A stretch of 64,000 nt of DNA from Lachnospiraceae bacterium UBA3316. Its GTDB lineage: Bacteria; Bacillota; Clostridia; Lachnospirales; Lachnospiraceae. The stretch lies in NCBI GenBank assembly GCA_002361955.1, contig DESK01000052.1, forward strand, positions 20,023 to 84,022, in the 5' to 3' direction. Both the position numbers and the translations under genes were made by a program. This document shows, piece after piece, positions 8,828 to 18,052 of the stretch (positions are counted from its first letter, which is position 1; each line of letters opens with the position of its first letter). The notes beneath the pieces are model-generated. The model was not told where the DNA came from, did no database searches, and was given only the letters and a program-made list of their open reading frames with translations.

Positions 8828-9799
8828 ATGAATGACGAAATACAATATTACAGCGTAGGGGCTCTGTTATACTGCCCGGCCAACAGGGACGGGGTGGCAG
8901 ACTCCGTGGTCAGCCAGAGGTTCGGGACAAGATACTCCCTGGCCTTCTGCCTGGAGGATACGATCCCTGACGTCCAGGTCCGGGAGGCGGAGGAAAAACT
9001 GAAAAAGACTTTGGAAGAGATCGGCCAGGCAGCCGGGCAACGGACATTTTATATGCCGAAAATCTTTGTGCGGGTCAGAAACGCGGAGCAGATCCTCCGG
9101 CTTATGGAATCTTTCGGAACGGCAAGAGAGCTGGTGACCGGCTTTATCCTTCCGAAGTTTGCCCTGGAAAACGCCGATGGCTATATCCGCGCCATGACAC
9201 GGGCCAACGGATCCGCGAACAGGAGGGTTTATATGATGCCCATCTATGAGAGCTCCTCCATGATCGATTTAAGGAGCCGGTATGAGATCCTTTACGGCCT
9301 GAAGGAAAGGCTGGATCAGGTGGAGGAGCTGGTGCTGAATATCCGTGTGGGGGGAAACGATCTCTGCCATATGTTTGGGCTCCGCCGCCGCTGTGACGAA
9401 TCAATTCACGGAATTTCTCCCATCGCAGGCATTTTTTCCGATATCATCACGGCCTACGGCATGGATTATGTGGTGTCCGGCCCTGTGTGGGAGTACTACA
9501 GCGGTGCCGGCTGGGATACGGGACTGAGGCGGGAGCTGGCGGAGGACAGGCTGAGCGGGTTTATCGGAAAAACCGTGATTCACCCGAAGCAGATCGAGCT
9601 GGTGAACGAAGCCTACCGGGTGTCCAAACAGGACTTTGAGGATGCCCGGGCTATCCTGGGATGGGATGGAAAAGCCCCTTCCCTGGTCCACGGCAGCACC
9701 GGCGGAGAGAGGATGAATGAGTATAAAACCCACAGGAACTGGGCCAGGCGGACGTTGCTGCTGGCCCGGGCCTACGGGGTGGCGGGGGATGAACCGTAA
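8828..9799 (+). CDS. HpcH/HpaI (CitE-like) aldolase of the Ter biosynthetic module
   Basis: A 323-residue TIM-barrel C-C bond lyase of the HpcH/HpaI-CitE superfamily in the Ter-associated subfamily. Visible features are GALLYCPANRDGVADSV at the start, SLAFCLEDTIPD (metal/substrate loop), KIFVRVRNAEQI, and a late GKTVIHPKQIELVNEAYRVS, which is typical of CitE-like lyases. It sits 12 bases after StiP with AAGGAG upstream, in the same unit. It would make or break a carbon-carbon bond on the proposed nucleoside-like metabolite; the substrate is unknown. Confidence 0.85.
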   Translation: MNDEIQYYSVGALLYCPANRDGVADSVVSQRFGTRYSLAFCLEDTIPDVQVREAEEKLKKTLEEIGQAAGQRTFYMPKIFVRVRNAEQILRLMESFGTARELVTGFILPKFALENADGYIRAMTRANGSANRRVYMMPIYESSSMIDLRSRYEILYGLKERLDQVEELVLNIRVGGNDLCHMFGLRRRCDESIHGISPIAGIFSDIITAYGMDYVVSGPVWEYYSGAGWDTGLRRELAEDRLSGFIGKTVIHPKQIELVNEAYRVSKQDFEDARAILGWDGKAPSLVHGSTGGERMNEYKTHRNWARRTLLLARAYGVAGDEP

Positions 9800-9807
9800 T
9801 GAATATG

Positions 9808-9836
9808 TTGCGGGGACTATGGAAATGTGATAGAAT
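9808..9836 (+). promoter_or_regulatory. Possible internal promoter before the YceG gene
   Basis: TTGCGG (9808-9813), 17-base spacer, extended -10 TGA-TAGAAT (9828-9836), in the 76-base gap after the CitE-like gene. It could uncouple yceG/telA/terD expression from the upstream enzymes. Confidence 0.5.
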
Positions 9837-9875
9837 AAGCGGTATCATGGAAACAGTTTCAGGACGGTAAAACTG

Positions 9876-12149
9876 ATGTTTGAGCATAGGAAAATACAGG
9901 ATTTAGAGGATTTTTTCACGGAACTAAATAAGAGAAGGGAAAAAGGGGTATATTTTTACAGAATCGACGGTTACAACCGGCAGATCGGAGAGTTCCTGCG
10001 CAGGTACTATGAGGCGGCAAGGCGTATGGGCGTAGTCATCGAAGGCAGGATCCCCAACCCGGATGAGCGAAATCTCGCCTATTATGAAGAGATGATGGGA
10101 AGAGATTTCCGAATGGATCCGGCCTTTATCACATCCAGCCTGAGGCGGTGGCTGCCCAGGATGAACGACTTTCAGAGGAGCCAGGTGGCGTCCGCCCTCT
10201 ATGACTGCCTGAAAGGCCTTGCCCGTTCCGGAAAAAATGAAAATATGCTGAAAAACGCCTACATTAAGTTTATGTGCTGGCTGTACTACAAATTTGAACG
10301 GATTGTCAACCAACTGGGGGAAAACCAGATTCCCAAGATTCTTTATGAGGGGGATATCAGCCATTATGAGCTGATGCTGATTTCCATCCTGTGCCACGGA
10401 GGCTGCGATGTGGTTCTCCTGGAGACACGGGGGGACGGAAATTACCAGAAGCTGGATGGAGCCTCCGCCCTGTCGGAGAAGCTCGCCCTTCCCGGAATGG
10501 GAGAATTTCCGGAGGGGTACGGCGTCCGCTATCTGACCGGCCAGCTTCAGCAGGAGATGGAGCGGGAGCGGCTGTACGGGAGAAAGCCCTCCGTCAGCGC
10601 CTGTACGAATGCCTGGATTTCCGGAAAAGGGCTGGAGGATTGTAAGACGCCCCTCACATCCAGAGGCGGTGATCCGACCTTTTTTTATAATTGTTTTTGC
10701 AGGATCATGGGCGCGGAGGATAAGCTCACCTACCAGAGTGAGCTGTACCGGTTTTATCTGGAGATGAAAAACGCGGGCCGCAGGGCAGTGGTGACGGAGG
10801 GCGTGATCGCGCCGCCCTCTATGGAGGAGATCGGAGGCATACACAGGAAAAATTATCAGAAGACGGAGCAGATGCTCCTGGATTTGTCCCGGAATATCCG
10901 GTACACCGCAAATGAGGAGCTGCAAAGGCTGATGACGGTGGCGTTTATTGACCTGATGCTGGAGGAGGCCGAGGTTCCCGGTATGAATGTAAACCGCCTC
11001 ACAAACAAGGCCGTCTACCTTTTGTGCTGGCTGAAGCGTTTCCAGTCGGAGCTCTTTTCGAATTGGAAGATGCCGGAGATCGGATGCTTTATCCATCTGG
11101 GAGGCTGCAAAAATGAGAATGAAGCCCTGTTTTTAAGGCTTCTTGCCAGGCTGCCGGTGGATGTGCTGATCCTTGTCCCCAATTTAAATGAGGCCTGCTG
11201 CTTAAAGGATCCGCTTTTGTATGAGGTTCATTTCGCGGAGTCCCTGGCAGTGGAGCATTTCCCGCGGGAGGGCGGAGATATCCAGATCGGTACGGCGGCG
11301 TACCACGCGGAGCGGGAGCTGGACACACTGATGTACCAGGATTCCGGGATGTACCGGGACAGGCAGTTTACCAGGGCGAACAGCGTTACCCTCCAGACCA
11401 TGTATGAGGAGATCGCCCTGCTCTGGAAGGAAGAGCTGAAATACAGGCCGAATTTTGACACGGTGGAGGGCGTGGTGACGATGCCGGTGCTGTTTGCCAA
11501 GGTTTCCGGGGTGAAGGACGGACAGGTGCAGGCCTACTGGCAGCAGGTGAAAGCCCTCATCACAGAGGATACCTTTGTGGTCCGGTACGTGCCTATGACA
11601 GATTCCACGGATCCGAATCCTATGAAGGCCTGTGCCACGGAGTTTTTAAAAAGCGGAAAAGTACAGAAGGCAAAGATCAAAGCCCACAGGGACTATCCTT
11701 ACGGCTTCCTGCGGGAGGAGATACAGGAGCATATGCTGGATAAGCTCCAGATGCTCATAGACAGAAAACTGATTAAGGGAACCTTTGAGAACGGCACGGA
11801 GTATACCATCGTAGCCACCGTGCTGAACCTGCACCGGGAGCTGGTGCGGCTGATCCAGAGGTTTGATTTCACGAAGAGAAACCCGAAGCTTCTCTATATC
11901 AATACGGGGGAGAGAATCATATCCCTGGAGGATTCCATCACGGCGGCATACCTGAACCTGGTGGGATTTGACGTGGTATTTTTTGTGCCTACGGGGTACC
12001 AGAGCGTGGAAAAATATTTTAACAGGCAGCTTGTGGAGGAGCACCAGATCGGAGATTACGTATATGATTTGCAGGTTCCTGATCTGGGCAGGATTCCACG
12101 TAACACACGGCCTACATGGCGTGATAAATTTTTTAAGAGAGGTACATGA
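9876..12149 (+). CDS. YceG family protein (Ter biosynthetic module component)
   Basis: A 757-residue cytoplasmic protein matching YceG_bac, the large conserved protein always found near TelA and TerD in Firmicutes (yceG of Bacillus). Supporting stretches are YLTNKAVYLLCWLKRF-like helices around residues 370-390, FIHLGGCKNENEALFLRLL, VDVLILVPNLNEACCLKDP and the C-terminal FDVVFFVPTGYQSVEKYF. No signal peptide is seen. The last four bases (ATGA) overlap the telA start. The enzymatic role is unknown; family context ties it to the Ter metabolite and stress response. Note that this YceG is unrelated to the MltG-type YceG of E. coli. Confidence 0.85.
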   Translation: MFEHRKIQDLEDFFTELNKRREKGVYFYRIDGYNRQIGEFLRRYYEAARRMGVVIEGRIPNPDERNLAYYEEMMGRDFRMDPAFITSSLRRWLPRMNDFQRSQVASALYDCLKGLARSGKNENMLKNAYIKFMCWLYYKFERIVNQLGENQIPKILYEGDISHYELMLISILCHGGCDVVLLETRGDGNYQKLDGASALSEKLALPGMGEFPEGYGVRYLTGQLQQEMERERLYGRKPSVSACTNAWISGKGLEDCKTPLTSRGGDPTFFYNCFCRIMGAEDKLTYQSELYRFYLEMKNAGRRAVVTEGVIAPPSMEEIGGIHRKNYQKTEQMLLDLSRNIRYTANEELQRLMTVAFIDLMLEEAEVPGMNVNRLTNKAVYLLCWLKRFQSELFSNWKMPEIGCFIHLGGCKNENEALFLRLLARLPVDVLILVPNLNEACCLKDPLLYEVHFAESLAVEHFPREGGDIQIGTAAYHAERELDTLMYQDSGMYRDRQFTRANSVTLQTMYEEIALLWKEELKYRPNFDTVEGVVTMPVLFAKVSGVKDGQVQAYWQQVKALITEDTFVVRYVPMTDSTDPNPMKACATEFLKSGKVQKAKIKAHRDYPYGFLREEIQEHMLDKLQMLIDRKLIKGTFENGTEYTIVATVLNLHRELVRLIQRFDFTKRNPKLLYINTGERIISLEDSITAAYLNLVGFDVVFFVPTGYQSVEKYFNRQLVEEHQIGDYVYDLQVPDLGRIPRNTRPTWRDKFFKRGT

Positions 12150-13306
12150 GTATGGGGTTAGATTTTAGCAAAACGGTTGTGCAGCAGCCTGCAGTCTCCG
12201 GGACGCCCGACACGAAAAATGAGGTGGCCGTGGTGGAGAAATACGATATCGTGGCTGACAGGCAGCAGATGAATGAGACTCTGGTAAACTCGAAGGAAGT
12301 GGACGACCTGGTGAGCACCATCGAGATCGATAATCTGGAGACCATCGTAACCTTTGGCGCCCAGGCGGCGGAGGAGATATCCAAGGCTTCGGATGTGGTG
12401 TTAAACAGTATGAATATGTCTAAGATTGATGATTCCAGCCAGATGCTGAACGTCCTGGCGAAGATCATGGAGAAGTTCGATATCGACGAGATCCAGGAGG
12501 ACAAGGGATTTTTTTCCAAGCTCTTCGGCAATGCCAGAAAGCAGCTGGATAAGATCCTGGAGAAATACCACACCATGGGCGACGAGGTGGACAAGATCTA
12601 TGTGGAGCTGAAAAAGTATGAGTCGGAGATCAAGCAGTCCAACAGGAAATTAAATGAGATGTTTGACGCCAATGTGAGCTATTACCACGATCTGGTAAAG
12701 TACATACTGGCGGGTGAACAGGGATGCAGGGAGCTGGAGGATTATATCGCCAAACGGCAGGCAGATATGGATGCCACGGGAGATACCTCGATTCAGTTTG
12801 AGCTGACGGCCCTGCAGCAGGCGCTGATGATGCTGGAGCAGAGGACACAGGATCTGCGGACGGCGGAGAGCGTGGCCATGCAGTCCATTCCCATGATAAA
12901 GACCATGGAATTTTCCAATATGAACCTGGTGCGCAAGATCAACTCCGCCTTTATCATCACCCTTCCGGTATTTAAGCAGGCGCTGGCCCAGGCGATTATG
13001 CTGAAGCGCCAGAAGATCCAGGCCGAGGCCATGTCCGCCCTGGACCAGAAGACCAACGAGATGCTGATCAAGAACGCCAAAAATACTGTGGAGCAGTCTA
13101 AGATGACGGCCAGGATGGCGGCGGGAAGCTCCATCAAGATCGAGACGCTGGAGACGACCTGGAGAACCATCGTGGACGGTATCGAGGAGACGAAACAGAT
13201 CCAGGAGGACGCCAGAAGACAGCGCATAGAGGATCAGGCAAGGCTTGAGACGATCAAGCGGGAATTTAACAGCAGATACGGAGGCGCGGAGCGTTTCCGG
13301 AAATAG
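12146..13306 (+). CDS. telA: TelA-like toxic anion resistance protein
   Basis: A 386-residue, mostly helical protein of the TelA family (yceH of Bacillus). Long amphipathic helices dominate: IYVELKKYESEIKQSNRKLNEM in the middle, then MIKTMEFSNMNLVRKINSAF and ITLPVFKQALAQAIMLKRQ, which are signature TelA stretches. It has no membrane segment or signal peptide. The start overlaps the yceG stop by four bases, so the two are coupled. The family is linked to tellurite and other envelope or metal stresses; the molecular mechanism is not settled. Confidence 0.92.
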   Translation: MSMGLDFSKTVVQQPAVSGTPDTKNEVAVVEKYDIVADRQQMNETLVNSKEVDDLVSTIEIDNLETIVTFGAQAAEEISKASDVVLNSMNMSKIDDSSQMLNVLAKIMEKFDIDEIQEDKGFFSKLFGNARKQLDKILEKYHTMGDEVDKIYVELKKYESEIKQSNRKLNEMFDANVSYYHDLVKYILAGEQGCRELEDYIAKRQADMDATGDTSIQFELTALQQALMMLEQRTQDLRTAESVAMQSIPMIKTMEFSNMNLVRKINSAFIITLPVFKQALAQAIMLKRQKIQAEAMSALDQKTNEMLIKNAKNTVEQSKMTARMAAGSSIKIETLETTWRTIVDGIEETKQIQEDARRQRIEDQARLETIKREFNSRYGGAERFRK

Positions 13307-13330
13307 CTCAGGGCAGAAAGGAGAATCGAT

Positions 13331-13912
13331 ATGCCGATTAATTTACAGAAGGGGCAGAAGGTGGATCTCACAAAGGGGAACCCGAGCCTGAAAAATATCA
13401 TGGTAGGTTTGGGCTGGGACGTAAACGCCTATGATTCGGGCGCGGATTTTGACCTGGACGCGGCAGCGTTCATGGTAGGGAAAAACGGAAAGTGCCCCAC
13501 AGAAAAGGAATTTATCTTTTACGGGAATTTGGAGCATGCAAGCGGCGCGCTGAAGCATATGGGGGACAACCTGACAGGAGAAGGCGAGGGAGACGACGAG
13601 CAGATTGAGGTGGACCTGACGAAAATCCCCGCGAATGTGGACCGGGTAGTCTTTACCGTGACGATCTATGACGCGGATGTGCGCAGACAGAATTTCGGGC
13701 AGGTATCCAATGCCTTTATCCGTATCGTGGATGAGGCGACAGACAGGGAATTGATCCGCTATGATTTAGGAGAGGATTTTTCCATAGAAACAGCAGTTGT
13801 GGTAGGCGAGCTGTACCGCCACAACGGGGAGTGGAAATTTAATGCGATCGGCAGCGGCTTCCAGGGAGGACTGGCGGCGCTGTGCGGCCATTATGGGATT
13901 GAGGTAGCCTAA
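13331..13912 (+). CDS. terD: TerD family protein 1
   Basis: A 193-residue TerD-domain protein, a calcium-binding cytosolic component of Ter stress systems. It begins [14 protein letters not shown], continues with the conserved [21 protein letters not shown], and carries the double calcium site [21 protein letters not shown] (acidic residues at about 85-95), then [19 protein letters not shown]. It is the first of three tandem paralogues, 25 bases after telA with AAAGGAG upstream. Its N-terminal 12 residues are nearly identical to copy 2, indicating tandem duplication. Confidence 0.93.
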   Translation: MPINLQKGQKVDLTKGNPSLKNIMVGLGWDVNAYDSGADFDLDAAAFMVGKNGKCPTEKEFIFYGNLEHASGALKHMGDNLTGEGEGDDEQIEVDLTKIPANVDRVVFTVTIYDADVRRQNFGQVSNAFIRIVDEATDRELIRYDLGEDFSIETAVVVGELYRHNGEWKFNAIGSGFQGGLAALCGHYGIEVA

Positions 13913-13939
13913 GGGCTGCCGGAAAATGGAGGAAAGTAT

Positions 13940-14521
13940 ATGCCGATTAATTTACAAAAAGGACAGAAGGTCAGCCTGACGAAAGGGAATCCGGGACTGA
14001 CAAAGGTAGTAGTGGGACTTGGCTGGGACGTCAATCAGTTTGATACAGGCGGAAGCTTTGATTTGGACGCGGCGGCATTTCTTGTGACGGACGCGGGAAA
14101 GGTGTCAAGGCCCGAGGATTTTGTGTTTTATGGAAACCTGACCCATCCTTCAGGCAGCGTCCAGCATATGGGGGACAACCTGACGGGAGAGGGCGACGGG
14201 GACGACGAGCAGATTAAGGTGAACCTGGCCGCCGTTCCGTCCAATATCTCGAAGATCGTCTTCACTGTGACCATCTACGACGCGGAAACCCGCAGGCAGA
14301 ATTTCGGACAGGTAAACAACGCCTTCATCCGCATTTACAATGAGGAGACAGGGGCGGAGATGCTGCGTTACGATTTGGGGGAGGATTTCTCCATCGAGAC
14401 GGCGGCAGTCTTTGGGGAGCTGTACAAAAACGGGAACGAATGGAAGTTCAACGCCATCGGCAGCGGCTACCAGGGGGGGCTGGCGGCCCTGTGCGCAAGC
14501 TACGGCGTGGATGTGGAATGA
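13940..14521 (+). CDS. terD: TerD family protein 2
   Basis: Second TerD paralogue, 193 residues, closely related to copy 1 across its length ([64 protein letters not shown]). The calcium-coordinating acidic residues are conserved. It sits 28 bases after copy 1 with GGAGGAAAG upstream. Differential calcium or partner binding among the copies is possible but not shown. Confidence 0.93.
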   Translation: MPINLQKGQKVSLTKGNPGLTKVVVGLGWDVNQFDTGGSFDLDAAAFLVTDAGKVSRPEDFVFYGNLTHPSGSVQHMGDNLTGEGDGDDEQIKVNLAAVPSNISKIVFTVTIYDAETRRQNFGQVNNAFIRIYNEETGAEMLRYDLGEDFSIETAAVFGELYKNGNEWKFNAIGSGYQGGLAALCASYGVDVE

Positions 14522-14564
14522 TAGGGATGGTCTAAGGATCCTGTAGACAAGGAGGGAAATAGAG

Positions 14565-15161
14565 ATGTCAGTAAGCTTGCAAAAGGGACAAAAGGTCAGC
14601 CTGACAAAGGAAAATGCCGGGCTTTCCAGGGTGATCGTAGGGCTTGGCTGGGACGAGGCGCCCAGAAGCACAGGCTTTGCCGGACTGTTCGCGCCGAAGC
14701 CGAAACCCATTGACTGTGACGCTTCCGCTCTTCTTCTGAAGGGAGGAAGGCTTTGCGAAAACAAGGATGTGGTGTACTTTGGCAACTTAACCCACAAGAC
14801 GGGTACCGTCAAGCATATGGGGGACAACCTGACAGGAGCAGGCGAGGGCGATGACGAGCAGATCGTGATCGAGCTTGCGAAGGTTCCAGCGGAATATGAC
14901 AGGATTGTCTTTGTGGTAAATATTTACCAGGCCTATAAGAGAGAGCAGCATTTCGGCATGATCAGGAACGCTTTCATCCGTCTTGTGGACGGCAGGAATA
15001 ACAGGGAGCTGTGCAAGTACAGCCTGACAGACGATTATTCCGGTATGACCGCTATGGTGTTTGGGGAGGTCTACCGCCATAACGGCGAATGGAAATTCAG
15101 CGCCATCGGCCAGGGTACCAACGATGGAAGCATCGGAGATCTGGCGAAAAGGTATTTATAA
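14565..15161 (+). CDS. TerD family protein 3 (divergent)
   Basis: Third TerD paralogue, 198 residues. It keeps the N-terminal [13 protein letters not shown] and the calcium loop [21 protein letters not shown], but has a small insertion around residues 32-48 (APRSTGFAGLFAPKPKPI) between the first strand and the DCDASALLL motif that replaces DLDAAAF. This resembles the TerZ/TerX-like divergent members of Ter clusters. RBS AAGGAGG. It directly precedes the calcium-type P-ATPase gene by 21 bases, which fits a calcium-linked function. Confidence 0.9.
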   Translation: MSVSLQKGQKVSLTKENAGLSRVIVGLGWDEAPRSTGFAGLFAPKPKPIDCDASALLLKGGRLCENKDVVYFGNLTHKTGTVKHMGDNLTGAGEGDDEQIVIELAKVPAEYDRIVFVVNIYQAYKREQHFGMIRNAFIRLVDGRNNRELCKYSLTDDYSGMTAMVFGEVYRHNGEWKFSAIGQGTNDGSIGDLAKRYL

Positions 15162-15182
15162 AAAAGGAGAGATTAGAAGACT

Positions 15183-17852
15183 ATGAAATTTAACGGACTT
15201 ACCGACAAAGAGGTAGAAGCCTCGCGGCAGCAGTACGGTTCCAACGTCATCCCTGATTCGGAGCCTACGACCTTTTGGCAGGAGTTTAAGGAGACCTTCA
15301 GTGATCCCATGATCCGCATCCTGCTGGCGATCGCGGCCCTGATGATCGTGATGTTTTTCTTCGGCTACGCAGAGATCTACGAGCCCCTGGGAACGATCGC
15401 AGCTGTCCTGATCGTGGCTGTGGTGTCAGCCAAGACGGGAGTGGCCAGCGACACAAAGTACCGCCAGCTAAAGGACAGCACGGAGAAGGACAAGTGTAAG
15501 GTGCACAGAAACGGCCTGGTGACGGTCATCGACGTGGACGATGTGGTTGTGGGGGACAAGGTGCTTCTGCAGTCGGGAGATAAGGTTCCGGCGGACGGCG
15601 TTCTGATCTCCGGAAACCTGCGGGTGGACAATTCTGCCTTAAACGGAGAGGCAGAGGAATGTAAAAAGACGGCGGCCGCGGAAAATTTCCAGCTGGCCGA
15701 TGATATCACAGGAGATACCTTTGTGGACAAGCATTCCCTGTTCCGGGGAGCCGTGGTGTTCGACGGCGAAGGAATCCTCGATGTGCGGAAGGTCGGCCTC
15801 AAGACCATGATGGGTAAGATGGCCGAGGAGATGCAGGAGGACGAGCCGGATTCTCCGCTGAAGGTGAAACTGTCTAAGCTTGCGAAGCAGATCTCCACCT
15901 TCGGTTACATCGGCGCGATTGTGATCGCCGTGCTGTACTTCGCCTACTTTATCGTATCGGCGGGAGGCGTTTCCGCGTATTTCTCCATCGGTTTTCAGGA
16001 AGTGATTAAGGATATTGTGGAGGCCGTATCGCTGGCAGTCGTGATCATCGTCTGCGCAGTGCCGGAAGGGCTGCCTCTGATGATCTCTCTTGTATTGATG
16101 CAGAATACCAGCAAGATGCTGGACCACAACGTGCTGGTCCGTAAGGCGGAAGGTATCGAGACAGCCGGTTCCCTGAACATTCTCTTCAGCGATAAGACGG
16201 GAACGATCACAAAGGGAAGGCTGGAAGTGGTGGATTTCTTTACGGCGGATGGAAATTCCATTCCCCTGGCGGACCTTGGAAAACACAGCAAGGTAAAAGC
16301 CATGGTGGATCTGGCTATCGGAAAGAATACCCAGTCCATGTTTGACGCTTCTCACAGGGTCATCGGAGGAAACGCCACCGACCAGGCCCTGATGAAGTTC
16401 ATCGGCGAGCAGACCTTCCAGGCGCTGGCCGGGGACAAAGACTGTGTGGTGACGGCCAGCCAGGGCTTCAACTCTGCCAATAAATTCAGCCAGGCAAGAA
16501 TCGAGAGCCAGGGCAAGACCTTCTACAAGGGCGCCCCGGAGAGGCTTTTGGCGGCGGCGTCCCGGTACATGGATGAAAACGGAAAGCTTCATGATCTGGA
16601 TATGGAGGTGCTTAACCGAAAGATCGACGAGCTGGCTTCAAAGGCCATGCGTGTGCTGGCCTTCGGATATTCGGAGAAACCCCTGGAGGAGAACAGGATC
16701 AACGATGACGTGGTGATCATCGGTTTGGTAGGTATCCGGGATGATGTGCGCCCCGAGGCAAAGGAAGCGATACAGCTGGTGCAGCGGGCAGGCATCCAGG
16801 TCGTTATGATCACGGGAGACAGGCTGGAGACGGCGGTGGCCATTGCCAAGGACGCAGGCCTTCTGCGGGAAGCTTCCGACAAGGCCCTCTCCTCTGCCCA
16901 GCTCAATGAGATGTCCGATGAGGAATTAAAGAAGATCATCCCCCATATCCGCGTGATCGCCAGGGCCCTTCCTACGGATAAGTCCAGGATGGTAAGGCTC
17001 TGCCAGGAGATGAACCTTGTAGTAGGTATGACGGGAGACGGCGTGAACGATTCTCCGGCCTTAAAGAGGGCTGACGTGGGCTTCGCTATGGGAAGCGGCA
17101 CAGAGGCTGCCAAGGAGGCAGGAAAGATCGTAATCCTGGATGACAACTTCAAGTCCATCAAGGACGCTATCTGGTACGGCAGGACGATCTACCACAATAT
17201 CTTAAAGTTCTGCAAGTTCCAGCTGGTGATCAATGTGGCGGCCGTGGTAGTCAGCGCGATCGCTCCCTTCTTCGGCGTGGAAGAGCCCCTGAAGGTTACC
17301 CATCTGCTCTTTGTCAACCTGGTGATGGACAGCCTGGGCGCAATCATGCTGGGCAATGAGCCGGCGCTGAAGAAATATATGACGGAAAAGCCCAGGCGCA
17401 GGGATGAAAATATTGTCAGCAGGCCGATGATGTCCCAGATCTGTATCATGGGCGCATGGCTGGTGGCTGTCAGCTTCGCCTTTTTAAAGCTTCCGTTCTT
17501 TGCAGGACTTTTTGAAAACCATGAGCAGCATTTGACAGGCTACTTCGTGCTGTTTATTGTCAGCGCTCTGTTTAACGGCTTCAATGTCCGGGACGACGGG
17601 TTCGGTATTTTCAAGGGACTGAAGGAGAATCCCGGTTTCCTGCGTGTGCTTCTGCTGATCATGGCGGTACAGTTCGTGATCGTAAACGCGGCCCTGATTC
17701 CGCTGGCTCCCTTCCAGTGGATCGGAAATATGTTCAGCTGTACACCGTTCGGCATCAAGGGCTGGATCGCCGTGATCCTGCTGGCCCTGACTATGATCCC
17801 GGTGGATCTGGTAAGGAAGGCTTTGACAGGACAGAGCGGCAATACAAAATAG
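15183..17852 (+). CDS. Calcium-translocating P-type ATPase (Ter-cluster associated)
   Basis: An 889-residue P2-type ATPase predicted to export Ca2+ or a similar cation across the membrane. The phosphorylation motif is SDKTGTITKG with Asp337. The ion-binding transmembrane segment 4 has VPEGLPLMISLVL, and the hinge has GMTGDGVNDSPALKRADVG. The N-terminal cation-ATPase domain (GLTDKEVEASRQQYGSNVIP) and a six-helix C-terminal domain are present. The actuator-domain motif, normally TGES, reads N154-G-E-A; the catalytic Glu156 is kept. It follows TerD copy 3 with AAAAAGGAGAG and ends the unit at a strong terminator. A TerC membrane protein is usual at this place in many Ter clusters and is not seen here, so this pump may fill that role. 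Confidence 0.9.
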   Translation: MKFNGLTDKEVEASRQQYGSNVIPDSEPTTFWQEFKETFSDPMIRILLAIAALMIVMFFFGYAEIYEPLGTIAAVLIVAVVSAKTGVASDTKYRQLKDSTEKDKCKVHRNGLVTVIDVDDVVVGDKVLLQSGDKVPADGVLISGNLRVDNSALNGEAEECKKTAAAENFQLADDITGDTFVDKHSLFRGAVVFDGEGILDVRKVGLKTMMGKMAEEMQEDEPDSPLKVKLSKLAKQISTFGYIGAIVIAVLYFAYFIVSAGGVSAYFSIGFQEVIKDIVEAVSLAVVIIVCAVPEGLPLMISLVLMQNTSKMLDHNVLVRKAEGIETAGSLNILFSDKTGTITKGRLEVVDFFTADGNSIPLADLGKHSKVKAMVDLAIGKNTQSMFDASHRVIGGNATDQALMKFIGEQTFQALAGDKDCVVTASQGFNSANKFSQARIESQGKTFYKGAPERLLAAASRYMDENGKLHDLDMEVLNRKIDELASKAMRVLAFGYSEKPLEENRINDDVVIIGLVGIRDDVRPEAKEAIQLVQRAGIQVVMITGDRLETAVAIAKDAGLLREASDKALSSAQLNEMSDEELKKIIPHIRVIARALPTDKSRMVRLCQEMNLVVGMTGDGVNDSPALKRADVGFAMGSGTEAAKEAGKIVILDDNFKSIKDAIWYGRTIYHNILKFCKFQLVINVAAVVVSAIAPFFGVEEPLKVTHLLFVNLVMDSLGAIMLGNEPALKKYMTEKPRRRDENIVSRPMMSQICIMGAWLVAVSFAFLKLPFFAGLFENHEQHLTGYFVLFIVSALFNGFNVRDDGFGIFKGLKENPGFLRVLLLIMAVQFVIVNAALIPLAPFQWIGNMFSCTPFGIKGWIAVILLALTMIPVDLVRKALTGQSGNTK

Positions 17853-17878
17853 AGGGAACAAAAGTATAGGGAAGTCCG

Positions 17879-17931
17879 ATATCCTGTGGAAACCATGCGG
17901 CAGAAACGTGTGGTTCCACGGGATATTTTTT
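17879..17931 (+). terminator. Intrinsic terminator of the Ter operon
   Basis: ATATCCTGTGGAAACCA (17879-17895) pairs with TGGTTCCACGGGATAT (17911-17926), with one G-U pair and one bulged A, followed by a T-run. It separates the P-ATPase from the HAD gene. Confidence 0.92.
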
Positions 17932-17974
17932 GGCTTCCGTGTCAAAAGTCCAAATTCACGGCTTACATTTTCTG

Positions 17975-18003
17975 TTCATCAGAAAGTTTTCCTGTGCTAT
18001 AAT
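17975..18003 (+). promoter_or_regulatory. Promoter of the HAD gene and the following two-component genes
   Basis: Weak -35 TTCATC (17975-17980), 17-base spacer, consensus extended -10 TGC-TATAAT (17995-18003). Its position rules out the longer HAD reading frame that would begin at 17930. Confidence 0.7.
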
Positions 18004-18052
18004 GGGAAAAACTACAGGCAGCTGCCGCAGAGGGCGGAAGGAGGCAGAGGGA

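Noticed and set aside
9924..11096. Long open frame on the minus strand across the YceG gene
   Set aside because: It is a shadow of GC-rich codon use: no ribosome site, no family resemblance, and a strong known gene on the plus strand.
13331..15161. Three TerD copies as a recent array expansion
   Set aside because: Copies 1 and 2 are close but already diverged at the DNA level and copy 3 has an insertion; multiple TerD paralogues are normal in Ter clusters.
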